A DNA stretch of 64,000 nucleotides from Pseudomonas cremoricolorata (lineage in GTDB: Bacteria; Pseudomonadota; Gammaproteobacteria; Pseudomonadales; Pseudomonadaceae), in assembly GCF_000759535.1 (NCBI RefSeq), contig NZ_CP009455.1, positions 1,798,001-1,862,000 on the forward strand, in the 5' to 3' direction. Below are positions 36,534 through 45,500 of the stretch, in pieces. The notes beneath the pieces are model-generated. The model saw only the letters and a list, made by a program, of their open reading frames with translations, was not told the origin of the DNA and made no database searches. Numbering within the stretch: position 1 is the stretch's first letter; every line of letters starts with the position of its first letter. The translations under genes and the position numbers were made by a program.

Positions 36534-36917
36534 ACCAACATCCCTGTTATCGATTGAGGCGCAATTGTAGGAATTCGTTTCTGCTGTGTCACCGTGAACC
36601 ACTGTGAACGGCTGCCAATTACAGGCCAATGGGATGAGCGTGGGCAAGATATGACATGTGCGCAGCGGACGGCTTCGCGCCACCCCGAGCGGCCACGATC
36701 GACCGCTTTCGAGGACTTGTACGGCTGCCATCTAATGGGTCAGGACATCCAGTCATTAATGATCTTGCTGTTGCCACACATGGCGTAACTCTATTCGTTG
36801 CCGTCAAAGGATGAGCACCTGAAGATTCGGACCTAGGCGGATCGCACCAAGCCCGATCCTCGACCATGTCCCTTCACCCTGCTACGACCTCCCGCTCCAT
36901 CAGCGCTTCGTGATAGC
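36534..36917. other. Gene-free stretch
   Basis: About 380 bases with only short, unconvincing frames and mixed composition. I see no promoter, RNA or repeat I can support. Together with the receptor relic that follows, it looks like decayed sequence. Confidence 0.5.
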
Positions 36918-37016
36918 AACGACCGCGACTACCTCTCCCGGGTCGGCTCGACCTCGACCTTCAACTTCTACGGGCCTTTGCGCAGCATGATGGTCGGCGC
37001 TCGTTACGCGTTCTGA
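36918..37016 (+). pseudogene. C-terminal relic of a TonB-dependent siderophore receptor
   Basis: An open frame ending at TGA 37014 encodes NDRDYLSRVGSTSTFNFYG and then PLRSMMVGARYAF followed by the stop. This is the pattern of the last two barrel strands of TonB-dependent receptors: Y-x-R/N-x-G, F-x-YG-P-R, then a final R-Y-x-F. Nothing upstream in any frame continues the receptor, so only about 32 codons remain. It converges on the intact receptor gene at 37062-39494, which is on the other strand. Confidence 0.6.
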
Positions 37017-37061
37017 ACCCCGCCTGGTTCACGCACGCAACGGGGCACTCAAGCAACGGGG

Positions 37062-39494
37062 TCAATACGCATAACGCAATGTGGTCATGACATTGCGCGG
37101 CGCGCCGTACAGGCCGCCGGCGGTGGTGGTCAGGTAGTGCTTGTCGAACAGGTTGTTGAGGTTGACGGTAGCCGACAATGCCGGAGTGATCTGGTAGCGG
37201 GTCATCAGGTTAGTCACGGCGTAGCTGCTTTGCGTGGTGGCGTAGCTCAGGTCGTAGCCTGCGGCGCTCTGCCAGTTCACGCCGCCGCCGACGGTCCATT
37301 TATCCAGCTCGCCGGGCAGGCGGTAGGTGGTGAACAACTTGACGCTGTTGCGCGGAATCTCGGTGACGATGCGCTTGTCGTCGTCATTGAAGCTGACGTT
37401 ATAGGAATAGCCGGCCATCACCTGCCAGCCTTCGCTCAACTCGCCATTGACCTCCAGTTCCACCCCTTCGCTAGTGGTGCCGCTCTCGGCGCGGTAGGCC
37501 TGAAAGCCGCTGGGCTGAAGATTTCTGCCATCGGCCACGGCGAGGTTGTCCTGCTCGACCCGGAACAGCGCCAGGCTGGCGTTCAGGCGGCTGTCGAAGA
37601 AGTCGGCCTTCAGGCCCAGCTCGTAGCCGGTGCCCTCCAGCGGGTCGAGGGGCGAGCCGTTCACGTCGCGCACCTGATTGCCCTGCGGGTTGAAGATTTG
37701 CGTGTAGCTGGCATACGCGGTCCAGGTGTCATCCAGGTCGTAGACCAGGCCGGCGTAGGGGATCACCACGCCGCTTTCGGTACGCTCGGTGCGCTGGCGG
37801 TCGCCGCTGTAAGGCTTGTTGAGGTTCTCGCGGTGCCAGTCCACCACCCGCGTGCCGAGGATCAGGCTGGCCGCATCGCTCAGGCGCCAGCGTGAGGTCA
37901 GGTAGGCGGCGTACTGGGTTTCGGTCATGTCGGTGGTGCCGAACTTGGTGAATACCGGCTTGGGCGACTGGCCGTGCCAGTTGAAGATGTCGTCGATGGT
38001 GTCGTCATAACCGGTGCGGGCGCTCTGCCAGCCGCCGTAGTTGGCGGTGCCGCGCTCTTCGATGCGTGACAGGGTGACGCCGCCGATCAGTTCGTGCTCA
38101 CGGCCCAGCAACGGGAGGGTGCCGGTGAGGTAGGCATCGAGGTTGTCCTGGGTCGGGGTGGCTTGCCAGCGGTTGGGCGAAATGGTCGCGCCTTCGCCGG
38201 TGACCGGGTCGATCTCGCCGTCGACGTAGGCGATCACCGTGTCGTAGGCATTTCGCGCGTGGCTGTACTCGAGCTTGCCGCTCCAGCCGTTGGCGAACTG
38301 GTGCTCCAGCGAGGTGAACAGCGTGCTCTGCTGGCGATCGTAGTAGCTCCAGTCCGGCGAAGTGTTGAACGAGCGCTTGAAGTCGGTGCGCTCGCCATCG
38401 ACGGTGAACAGCGGAAAGCCAGTGCGCATCGGCGCGTTGCTGTGGGTTACCTGATGGCTGAGGCCGAAGGTCAGCAGCGTCGAGTCGCTGAGGTCCATTT
38501 CGGTGATGCCATACAGGGTGGAGGTCTCCTGGCTGAAGCGGTCGATCCAGGCGTGCTGGTCTTTATGGTCGGCAACGAATCGGCCGCGCACCGTGCCCGC
38601 ATCGTTCAGGGCACCGCCGACGTCAACGCTCAGGCCATAGCGGTCCCAACTGCCGGCCTCGGCCGAGAGCAGCACTTGCGGAGCATCGGTCGGGCGCTTG
38701 CGGATCAGGTTGATGGTCGCCGACGGGTAGCCCATGCCGCTGATCAGGCCGGTCGCGCCGCGCACGATCTCGACCCGGTCGTACATCGCGGTGTTCTGCG
38801 TGTAGTTGTCCATGTTGGCCGAGGTCGGCACGCCGTCGATCTCGAAGTTGCGGATCGAGAAGCCGCGCGACATGTACACCGTGCTGTCTGCGCCCAGGCT
38901 CTCGCGAATCACGGTGATGCCGGGCGCGGCGTCGAGCGCGTCGGTGAGGGTGTCGAGCTTCTGATCGTCCAGGCGCTGGCGGGTCAGCACGGTGATCGAC
39001 TGCGGGGTTTCCTTGAGCGACAGGTTCAGCCGCGTCGAGCTGCTCGACGATGCCGTGGTGTACGACCCGGTGCCCTCAGTGGTGGCGCCCGGCGCCTTGC
39101 CGGAAATGCTCAATGCGGTCAATTCCAGCGCACCGTCGGTGGTGGCGGTGCTGGGCATCAGCAGGTAACCGCCGTTGGTTTCCCGGCGCACCTGCAAGCC
39201 GCTGCCTTGCAGCAGCTGGGCCAGGCCATCATCCACCCCATAATCGCCGCGCAAGCCTGGCGAGCTGAGGCCAGCGGTCTGTTCACTGGCGAACGACAGC
39301 GTCACCCCGGCGCGATTGGCGAATTCCGCCAGCGCCTTGCCCAGCGGGCCGGGGGCGATGTCGAAATGGGTGACCTGGGTCTGCGCCAGGACCAGCCCTG
39401 GCAGCGCAGTGATCGGCGCGACCAGCAGGCCGAGCCAGGCCAGGTGAACGGCGCGCGCCAGCGCACTGGGCAGTTTCGGGGTGGGGCGGGACAT
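37062..39494 (-). CDS. TonB-dependent siderophore receptor with STN signalling domain
   Basis: The protein has 810 residues from ATG 39494, with AAGGAA about 8 bases upstream. A signal peptide (about 1-38) is followed by an STN signalling domain (about 43-110: FDIAPGPLGKALAEFANRAG, then GLAQLLQGSGLQVRRETNGGYLL). The plug (SLKETPQSITVLTRQRLDDQ, later YDRVEIVRGATGLISGMGYP) and a 22-strand barrel ending LRYAY complete it. The STN domain signals to FecR, encoded just upstream with its sigma factor. The family (FhuE/FpvA-like) takes up hydroxamate or mixed siderophores; the ligand here cannot be read. Confidence 0.94.
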   Translation of the reverse strand: MSRPTPKLPSALARAVHLAWLGLLVAPITALPGLVLAQTQVTHFDIAPGPLGKALAEFANRAGVTLSFASEQTAGLSSPGLRGDYGVDDGLAQLLQGSGLQVRRETNGGYLLMPSTATTDGALELTALSISGKAPGATTEGTGSYTTASSSSSTRLNLSLKETPQSITVLTRQRLDDQKLDTLTDALDAAPGITVIRESLGADSTVYMSRGFSIRNFEIDGVPTSANMDNYTQNTAMYDRVEIVRGATGLISGMGYPSATINLIRKRPTDAPQVLLSAEAGSWDRYGLSVDVGGALNDAGTVRGRFVADHKDQHAWIDRFSQETSTLYGITEMDLSDSTLLTFGLSHQVTHSNAPMRTGFPLFTVDGERTDFKRSFNTSPDWSYYDRQQSTLFTSLEHQFANGWSGKLEYSHARNAYDTVIAYVDGEIDPVTGEGATISPNRWQATPTQDNLDAYLTGTLPLLGREHELIGGVTLSRIEERGTANYGGWQSARTGYDDTIDDIFNWHGQSPKPVFTKFGTTDMTETQYAAYLTSRWRLSDAASLILGTRVVDWHRENLNKPYSGDRQRTERTESGVVIPYAGLVYDLDDTWTAYASYTQIFNPQGNQVRDVNGSPLDPLEGTGYELGLKADFFDSRLNASLALFRVEQDNLAVADGRNLQPSGFQAYRAESGTTSEGVELEVNGELSEGWQVMAGYSYNVSFNDDDKRIVTEIPRNSVKLFTTYRLPGELDKWTVGGGVNWQSAAGYDLSYATTQSSYAVTNLMTRYQITPALSATVNLNNLFDKHYLTTTAGGLYGAPRNVMTTLRYAY

Positions 39495-39596
39495 GCGAAT
39501 TTCCTTTCGTCGACGTGGCAGAGGTACGGCAGTGATCGCCGCTTCAGTGCATGGCCGAACGAGAATGAAAATCGGCAACCCTTGCCCGCAGTTTTT

Positions 39597-40538
39597 TCAT
39601 GCCAGGTCGATACGTACCCAGTAGCGGGTCAGGTACTGAATGTGAATCGGCAGGGCACTGGCGAGGTTGCCCAGCGCCGCATCGCTGTCGTCCAGACGAA
39701 ACGCCCCAGTCACCCGCAGCCCGGCGGCGGCGTCGGTGCAGGTGAGGTAGCCAGGGCGGTAGCGGGCCAGTTCGGTCAGCACCTCACGCAGGCGCCAGTC
39801 GAGGGTCATGAGCATGCCGTGGGTCCAGCCATCACTGCCGGGTGGCAGCGCGGCGATGGGGTCGTGGCCTTGCCGATCGAAGCCCGAGCGCTCCCCGGCC
39901 TTCACCCGCAGCAGCGCGCCGGGGTTGTTCAACGGGCGCAGTTCCACCGCGTGTTGGAACACTTGCACACGGCTGTGCTCGCCTTGGCTGGACACGCTGA
40001 AGCGCGTACCCAGGGCGCGCACACTGCCTTGCGGGGTCAGTACCAGCAGCGGCCTGTTGGCGGGGTCGGGGGCTGATTCGAGCAGCAGTTGACCTCGATG
40101 CAACTGCACTTCACGGCGCTGCTCGTTGAAATGCACATCGGCGCGGGTGTCGGTATCGAGCAGCAACCGACTGCCATCGGCCAGTTGCAGATGCCGGCGC
40201 TCGCCTTTACCGGTGCGGTACTGCGCCAGGCGCGAAGGCAGCGGTTCTACCAGCAGTGCGCCTGTACCCGTAGCCCCAGCGGCGAGCAGCACGCCAAGCA
40301 CTTTCAGCACCTGACGCCGCCGAGCCCTGGCACCGGCCAGGGTCGGCAGGGCCTGTTCGGGTGATAACTGGGCAAACTGACGCTGCAGCTTTTCCACCTG
40401 CGCCCAAGCCTGGGCGTGCTGCGTGTCGGCCGCCAGCCAGCGCTGCCAGGCGTCCTCGGTCGGCGCATGCCCAGGCTGCGCTGTCAGTTGCACGTACCAG
40501 TGGGCTGCCGTCTCCAGTACCTTGCGCTCAAGCACCAT
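39597..40538 (-). CDS. fecR: FecR-family anti-sigma/signal transducer
   Basis: This 313-residue protein spans the inner membrane once. A cytoplasmic N-terminal anti-sigma domain (about 1-75, ETAAHWYVQLTAQPG, then WQRWLAADTQHAQAWAQVEKL) precedes a membrane segment near 78-95 (LKVLGVLLAAGATGTGALLV). The periplasmic FecR domain is about 110-205 (TGKGERRHLQLADGSRLLLDT, VQLHRGQLLLE, VRALGTRFSV). It relays siderophore binding from the receptor STN domain to the ECF sigma factor. It overlaps the sigma gene by 11 bases. Confidence 0.94.
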   Translation of the reverse strand: MVLERKVLETAAHWYVQLTAQPGHAPTEDAWQRWLAADTQHAQAWAQVEKLQRQFAQLSPEQALPTLAGARARRRQVLKVLGVLLAAGATGTGALLVEPLPSRLAQYRTGKGERRHLQLADGSRLLLDTDTRADVHFNEQRREVQLHRGQLLLESAPDPANRPLLVLTPQGSVRALGTRFSVSSQGEHSRVQVFQHAVELRPLNNPGALLRVKAGERSGFDRQGHDPIAALPPGSDGWTHGMLMTLDWRLREVLTELARYRPGYLTCTDAAAGLRVTGAFRLDDSDAALGNLASALPIHIQYLTRYWVRIDLA

Positions 40539-41040
40539 CGCCTTCCTGGGCCAACAGCAGGCAGTGGGTGAGGGCGCGGACCATGTGCTTCTTCACAGTA
40601 GTCACCGAGACCGCGAAGCGTTCGGCGGCGGCCACGTAGCTCAGGCCCTCGAGCTGCACGGCAAGGAAAATCGCCCGGGTCCTTTCGCCCAGGCCATCGA
40701 GCAGCGCATCTACGGCCACCAGCGTTTCGATGATCAACAGGCGAGTTTCCGGAGAAATCGCCACGGCAGCGGGCTGCAAGGCCAGGGTTTCCAGGTAGGC
40801 CTGCTCGATGGCGCGGCGGCGGAAGCGATCGATCATCAACGCTCGGGCGATGGCGCTGAGGTAGGTGCGCGGCTCGCGAATCGACTGCACGTTGCGCGCC
40901 GTGAGCACACGCACGAACGTGTCCTGGGCCAGATCCGCCGCATCGCTGGCATTGCCCAGACGCGTGCGCAGCCATTGTTTCAACCAGCCGTTGTGGGCTT
41001 GGTAGAGCTGATGCAACGAAGAGGAGTTGAGGGCAGACAT
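40528..41040 (-). CDS. fecI: ECF sigma factor, FecI-like
   Basis: This 170-residue iron-starvation sigma factor has region 2 (LYQAHNGWLKQWLRTRLGN, AADLAQDTFVRVL, REPRTYLSAIARALMIDRFRR) and region 4 (LDGLGERTRAIFLAVQLEGL, YVAAAERFAVSVTTVKKHM). It should direct transcription of the adjacent receptor gene once FecR is activated. A Fur-like palindrome 15-30 bases upstream of its ATG suggests iron repression of the sigma/FecR pair. Confidence 0.94.
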   Translation of the reverse strand: MSALNSSSLHQLYQAHNGWLKQWLRTRLGNASDAADLAQDTFVRVLTARNVQSIREPRTYLSAIARALMIDRFRRRAIEQAYLETLALQPAAVAISPETRLLIIETLVAVDALLDGLGERTRAIFLAVQLEGLSYVAAAERFAVSVTTVKKHMVRALTHCLLLAQEGDGA

Positions 41041-41052
41041 GGCAACGTGCTA

Positions 41053-41071
41053 TGTGAGAATGATTCTCTAC
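41053..41071 (-). promoter_or_regulatory. Putative Fur box upstream of the ECF sigma gene
   Basis: The core GAGAATGATTCTC (41056-41068) is a perfect 6-1-6 palindrome, matching the AATGATtATCATT style of Fur sites (GAGAAT-n-ATTCTC). It lies 13-31 bases upstream of the sigma factor start codon, over the likely promoter. Confidence 0.75.
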
Positions 41072-41173
41072 ATTGTTGGCGAAAAGCCAGCAGGATGACA
41101 AGCGGTCGGTGGTGGTATCTGGCTCGCAGGTCGAGCGGCGCAGGCACCTCGATGCGGGCATCGATCGCCGCCT

Positions 41174-42058
41174 TTACCGCTCGAATGGGGTTGCGAAGAT
41201 CACCGGTGCGATCACTTCCACCTCGCCTGACTTTTCAGTGAAGGGCGCGAACGAGCCCATGCTGAAGGTTGATGCGGCATTGAGGAGCGCCGCATCCAGG
41301 CGAGCATCCCCGGTACGCTCGCTCAGCCTGACCCTCGGTTTGCCGCTGTCGGCGGTGAAGGTGAGAAACAATCTGGCCGTCCTGACCTCGTCGGTTTGCC
41401 CACTTGCCCTGAAGGCATCGACTACCTCTTGGCTTCTGAGGATCGAGCCTAACCGCTCGTGCACCCCTCGTACCCACACGTCCTGATACCGCTCGCGCTG
41501 CACCGCGTTGAACGGCTGCCCAAGGCTGCGCAAACGAGCCACGTTGTTCCAGGCCTCGTCGTCGAAGCGGCGCATGACGCTCATATAAAGCGCCAAGGCC
41601 CCGTCAACATCTTTCGGGCCGCCTTTTCCTGCCTCCACAAGTTGCCCAAGTTGCACGGCGCCGGGCTCGCCTGCCAGATGATAAAGCTCGCGCGCCTTGC
41701 TGTAATCGACCGGCTGGCCCTGGCCTTTTTCTGCCATCTGGCCCAATTCCGCATAGGCGGAGGGATCATAGTGGCTGACGGCGCGGAACAACCTGCGCGC
41801 CTTGGTGAAGTTCTGCGAAACACCATAGTCTTTGCCATGTCGATACAGCTTGCCCAGTGTCTTCATGCACGTCGTGTTGCCCCTCTCTGCCTGAGTCATC
41901 ACATAGTCGACGGTACTGGCTTTCACCGGCGGTGTTTCGGTCAGCAACATACAGCGCACGGCGGCGAGCTTCAGTTCGGCACTGTGTGTGGAAGGGTTCG
42001 GACTTGCGCAGGCGGTGAGGGCAAGGGCGGCCATGACGATTAACGCCGATTTATACAT
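41174..42058 (-). CDS. Sel1-like repeat lipoprotein with TonB-C-like tail
   Basis: The protein has 294 residues. Its lipoprotein signal is MYKSALIVMAALALTAC, with the Cys at residue 17. The middle (about 50-170) holds degenerate TPR/Sel1 repeats (MKTLGKLYRHGKDYGVSQNF, AYAELGQMAEKGQGQPVDYS, VQLGQLVEAGKGG). The C-terminal about 100 residues (TARLFLTFTADSGKPRVRLS, ARLDAALLNAASTFSMGSFA) resemble the TonB C-terminal/energy-transducer fold. It is probably periplasmic, lipid-anchored and involved in a protein-protein interaction. It stands alone and is somewhat less GC-rich than the core genes. Confidence 0.75.
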   Translation of the reverse strand: MYKSALIVMAALALTACASPNPSTHSAELKLAAVRCMLLTETPPVKASTVDYVMTQAERGNTTCMKTLGKLYRHGKDYGVSQNFTKARRLFRAVSHYDPSAYAELGQMAEKGQGQPVDYSKARELYHLAGEPGAVQLGQLVEAGKGGPKDVDGALALYMSVMRRFDDEAWNNVARLRSLGQPFNAVQRERYQDVWVRGVHERLGSILRSQEVVDAFRASGQTDEVRTARLFLTFTADSGKPRVRLSERTGDARLDAALLNAASTFSMGSFAPFTEKSGEVEVIAPVIFATPFER

Positions 42059-42974
42059 TGACGAACTCTCTGAAGAAGATGGATAGCCAGTGAACGCTTG
42101 GCTGGGCCGGGATCGGCGTTTCAGAAAGACCTTGGCGAGCGAGGCGTTCCTGACTGTGCCGGAGCGTCGGAACTCTAGAGAACTCGTGCGGGAGGGAAAA
42201 GCGATAAAGTGTAACTTTCACCTTGTGCTTACTTGACCGTGGTTTGCGGATGTTAGGGCTGTAATGCTGATACATCTATTCCGATAAAAGTGAAGCGCGT
42301 TATTGAAGGATGGATTGATTTTTCAGTTAAGACTTTTCTGAAAATTTGAGGTGGACGGTGTATGTCTGCGGAGGGATCTACATTTGTGTTATTGAAAAAA
42401 ATCGGCAAGAGTTATATTTCTCCAGCGTAGGGTGTAGGTGTGGCGTTTGAGTTAAACACCGGACTACTGATGCAACAATGGACATTCATAGTGCTTGTCC
42501 ATCACCTGCGTCATCATCTCGAGCAGGGATACGCCAGTAGTGGCCGGGAACCCGTATCGGGCAGGTGGCTTAGGCACGACAGGCGGTTGTCACAACGTGT
42601 AAGCTAATGTTACTGCGACCTGCCGCCTTGACGGACCACTGCCTGTGCCACCCGTGTCAGGGGAGAAGTGCATGTTCGATGGACGTGTACCAGAGCCTGC
42701 GCGAAACCCGTTCGCTATCGTCGTTTCGTTTCGCAGCCCGGTCTCTGCCATCACCACTGGCCTTGCGAGCTGCCGGTAGTGCTCGAGGGTTCATGGCTTT
42801 AGATCGACCAAAGCGCCTACGTCGATCTGGACCACGTCTGGACGATCATTTGGCCCTCGGCTGCGGCATGGCCGTGCTCGTTCGCTGGCAGTCGGTTCGC
42901 TTGCGGGTTTTTGCCGGCACCGTTCTTCGGCTAGAAAAACACATTTTCAGATGATCCCCATGAGGTCTTCAATC
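42059..42974. other. Long gene-free region upstream of the glucose dehydrogenase
   Basis: About 915 bases without a convincing gene. The segment from about 42230 to 42430 is clearly AT-rich compared with the rest of the window. The remainder returns to high GC but has only short frames; the longest, 42607-42954, has no signal or domain I recognise. I see no tRNA or repeat. It may contain the gcd promoter and an insertion boundary. Confidence 0.55.
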
Positions 42975-45392
42975 ATGACAAACACTGGCTCACGACTTAG
43001 AGCTTCGACCATCGTTCTGATCGGGTTAGGGTTGATAATCAGCCTGCTCGGAGCAGGCCTTGCCATCGGCGGCGCTCGCCTGGTCAGCCTGGGTGGCTCT
43101 TGGTATTTCCTGGTGGGCGGCGCTCTGATGACCTTGTCAGGCATCCTGCTAGCCTTGCGCAAACCTGCCGGCGCCTGGCTGTATGCCGTCTTTTTGCTCG
43201 GCACGGCCCTCTGGGCGGTGATCGACGCCGGCCTGGTGTTCTGGCCATTGTTCTCTCGCCTGTTCATGTTCGGCGCCATCGGTTTGGTCGTGGCCCTGGT
43301 CTATCCCATGCTGGTGCGTGCCAGTGGTGGCGTTGCCGGGCGTAGCGCCTATGGTCTTGCCGGCGTGCTGGCCGTGGCGCTGGTGATCGCCGCTGGCAAC
43401 ATGTTCGTCGCTCATCCGAGCGTCGCACCGAATGGCAAGGGTCCGGGCATGACGCCCGTCGAGGCGGGCAAAGAGCAAAAGGATTGGGCCCACTACGGCA
43501 ACACCGAAGGTGGCAGCCGCTTCGCCGCGCTCGACCAGATCAACCGCGACAACGTCGACAAACTCAAGGTGGCCTGGACTTATCACACCGGTGACGTCGC
43601 CATCAGCGACGGCAACGGTGCCGAAGACCAACTGACCCCGCTGCAGATCGGTAACAAGGTGTTCATCTGCACCCCGCACAACAACCTGATCGCACTCGAT
43701 GCCGACACGGGTAAAGAGCTGTGGAAAAACCAGATCAACGCCCAGTCCAAGGTCTGGCAGCGTTGCCGTGGCATGGCCTACTACGACGCCACCAGCGCCA
43801 TCGTCCAGCCGACCCAGCCAGACAGCTCGCCAGTGACCGGCGGTAGCGTTGCGGCCGGTAGCCAATGCCAGCGCCGCCTGCTGACCAATACCATCGATGG
43901 CCGCCTGATCGCTGTCGATGCGGATAACGGCGAGTTCTGCCAGGACTTCGGCAACAACGGCCAGGTCGACCTCAAGGCAGGCCTGGGCGAGGTGCCGGAT
44001 TCCTACTACCAGCTGTCTTCCGCGCCGCTGATGGCCGGTACCACCGTGGTCGTTGGCGGCCGCGTTGCCGACAACGTCCAGACCGACATGCCAGGGGGTG
44101 TGATCCGAGGCTTCGACGTGATCACGGGGGCCATGAAATGGGCCTTCGACCCGGGTAACCCGCAAGACCGTGCGGCGCCAGCCGACGGCAGCACGTACGT
44201 TCGCAGTACCCCGAACAGCTGGGCGCCGATGTCCTACGATGCGGACATGAACACCGTATTCCTGCCGATGGGCTCTTCGTCCACCGACATCTACGGTGTC
44301 GAGCGCACCAGGCTCGACCACACCTATGGGGCTTCGGTACTGGCGCTGGACGCCACCACGGGCAATCAGAAGTGGGTCTTCCAGACCGTGCACAACGATC
44401 TGTGGGACTTCGACCTGCCGATGCAGCCGAGCCTGATCGATTTCACCCGGGAGGATGGCAAGACCGTTCCTGCGGTAGTGATCGGCACCAAGGCCGGGCA
44501 GATCTACGTGCTTGACCGCGCCACCGGCAAACCGCTGACCCAGGTCGACGAAGTACCGGTCAAGCCGAGCAACATTCCTGGCGAGCCGTATTCCCCAACC
44601 CAGCCGAAATCGGTCGGCATGCCGCAGATCGGCGCGCAGACCCTGACCGAGTCTGACATGTGGGGCGCAACCCCTTACGACCAGCTGCTGTGCCGCATCG
44701 ACTTCAAGAAGATGCGCTATGACGGCCTCTACACCGCGCCAGGCAGCGATCTGTCGCTGAGCTTCCCTGGCTCGCTGGGCGGCATGAACTGGGGCAGCAT
44801 CTCGACCGACCCGGTACACGATTTCATCTTCGTCAACGACATGCGTCTGGGCCTGTGGATCCAGATGATCCCGTCGCAAAACAAGGGTGACGCCGCCTCG
44901 GGTGGCGAGGCGCTGAACACCGGCATGGGCGCCGTCCCGCTCAAGGGCACGCCTTATGCGGTGAACAAGAACCGCTTCCTGTCGGTTGCCGGCATTCCTT
45001 GCCAGGCACCGCCATTCGGCACCCTGACCGCCGTCGACATGAAGACTCGCCAGATCGCCTGGCAGGTTCCGGTCGGCACTGTCGAAGACACAGGCCCGAT
45101 GGGCATCCGCATGCACCTGCCAATCAAGATCGGCCTGCCGACCCTCGGCGGCACCCTGTCCACCCAAGGTGGCCTGGTGTTCATCGCCGGCACCCAGGAC
45201 TTCTACCTGCGCGCCTACGACAGCAGCAACGGTAACGAAATCTGGAAGGCCCGCCTGCCCGTAGGCAGCCAGGGAGGGCCAATGACCTACGTCTCGCCCA
45301 AGACCGGCAAGCAGTATGTCGTGATCACCGCCGGCGGTGCGCGTCAGTCGACGGATCGCGGCGACTACGTGATCGCCTACACCCTGCAGTAA
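42975..45392 (+). CDS. gcd: Membrane-bound PQQ-dependent glucose dehydrogenase
   Basis: This enzyme oxidises glucose (or related aldoses) to the lactone in the periplasm and passes electrons to ubiquinone. The 805-residue protein has five hydrophobic helices in the first 145 residues, then an eight-bladed quinoprotein propeller. Family motifs include WAHYGNTEGGSRFAALDQIN, LIALDADTGKELWK, HNDLWDFDLPMQPSLIDF with the catalytic Asp, and PGSLGGMNWGSISTDP. ATG 42975 is preferred, with GAGG 9 bases upstream; ATG 42951 is also in frame. A quinate/shikimate-dehydrogenase relative is the alternative. An OprB porin gene follows, a known gcd neighbour. No PQQ synthesis genes are in the window. Confidence 0.9.
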   Translation: MTNTGSRLRASTIVLIGLGLIISLLGAGLAIGGARLVSLGGSWYFLVGGALMTLSGILLALRKPAGAWLYAVFLLGTALWAVIDAGLVFWPLFSRLFMFGAIGLVVALVYPMLVRASGGVAGRSAYGLAGVLAVALVIAAGNMFVAHPSVAPNGKGPGMTPVEAGKEQKDWAHYGNTEGGSRFAALDQINRDNVDKLKVAWTYHTGDVAISDGNGAEDQLTPLQIGNKVFICTPHNNLIALDADTGKELWKNQINAQSKVWQRCRGMAYYDATSAIVQPTQPDSSPVTGGSVAAGSQCQRRLLTNTIDGRLIAVDADNGEFCQDFGNNGQVDLKAGLGEVPDSYYQLSSAPLMAGTTVVVGGRVADNVQTDMPGGVIRGFDVITGAMKWAFDPGNPQDRAAPADGSTYVRSTPNSWAPMSYDADMNTVFLPMGSSSTDIYGVERTRLDHTYGASVLALDATTGNQKWVFQTVHNDLWDFDLPMQPSLIDFTREDGKTVPAVVIGTKAGQIYVLDRATGKPLTQVDEVPVKPSNIPGEPYSPTQPKSVGMPQIGAQTLTESDMWGATPYDQLLCRIDFKKMRYDGLYTAPGSDLSLSFPGSLGGMNWGSISTDPVHDFIFVNDMRLGLWIQMIPSQNKGDAASGGEALNTGMGAVPLKGTPYAVNKNRFLSVAGIPCQAPPFGTLTAVDMKTRQIAWQVPVGTVEDTGPMGIRMHLPIKIGLPTLGGTLSTQGGLVFIAGTQDFYLRAYDSSNGNEIWKARLPVGSQGGPMTYVSPKTGKQYVVITAGGARQSTDRGDYVIAYTLQ

Positions 45393-45500
45393 GTGCTGCA
45401 CCGCTCCAGCCGTCGAGAGCAGTTTTCCTGCAAGCCCATTGGCTTGCAGGACTGTTCCAACGGCGAAACGACCTTTGAACACTGACAGACGCTCACCCTC

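Noticed and set aside
39540..39570. GAGAATGAAAATC as a second Fur box before the receptor
   Set aside because: Only one half-site fits; the spacing and second half are poor, and the receptor is expected to be driven by the ECF sigma factor.
42607..42954. 115-codon open frame before gcd
   Set aside because: No ribosome binding site, domain or signal; Arg/Ser/Leu-rich composition typical of chance frames in GC-rich DNA.
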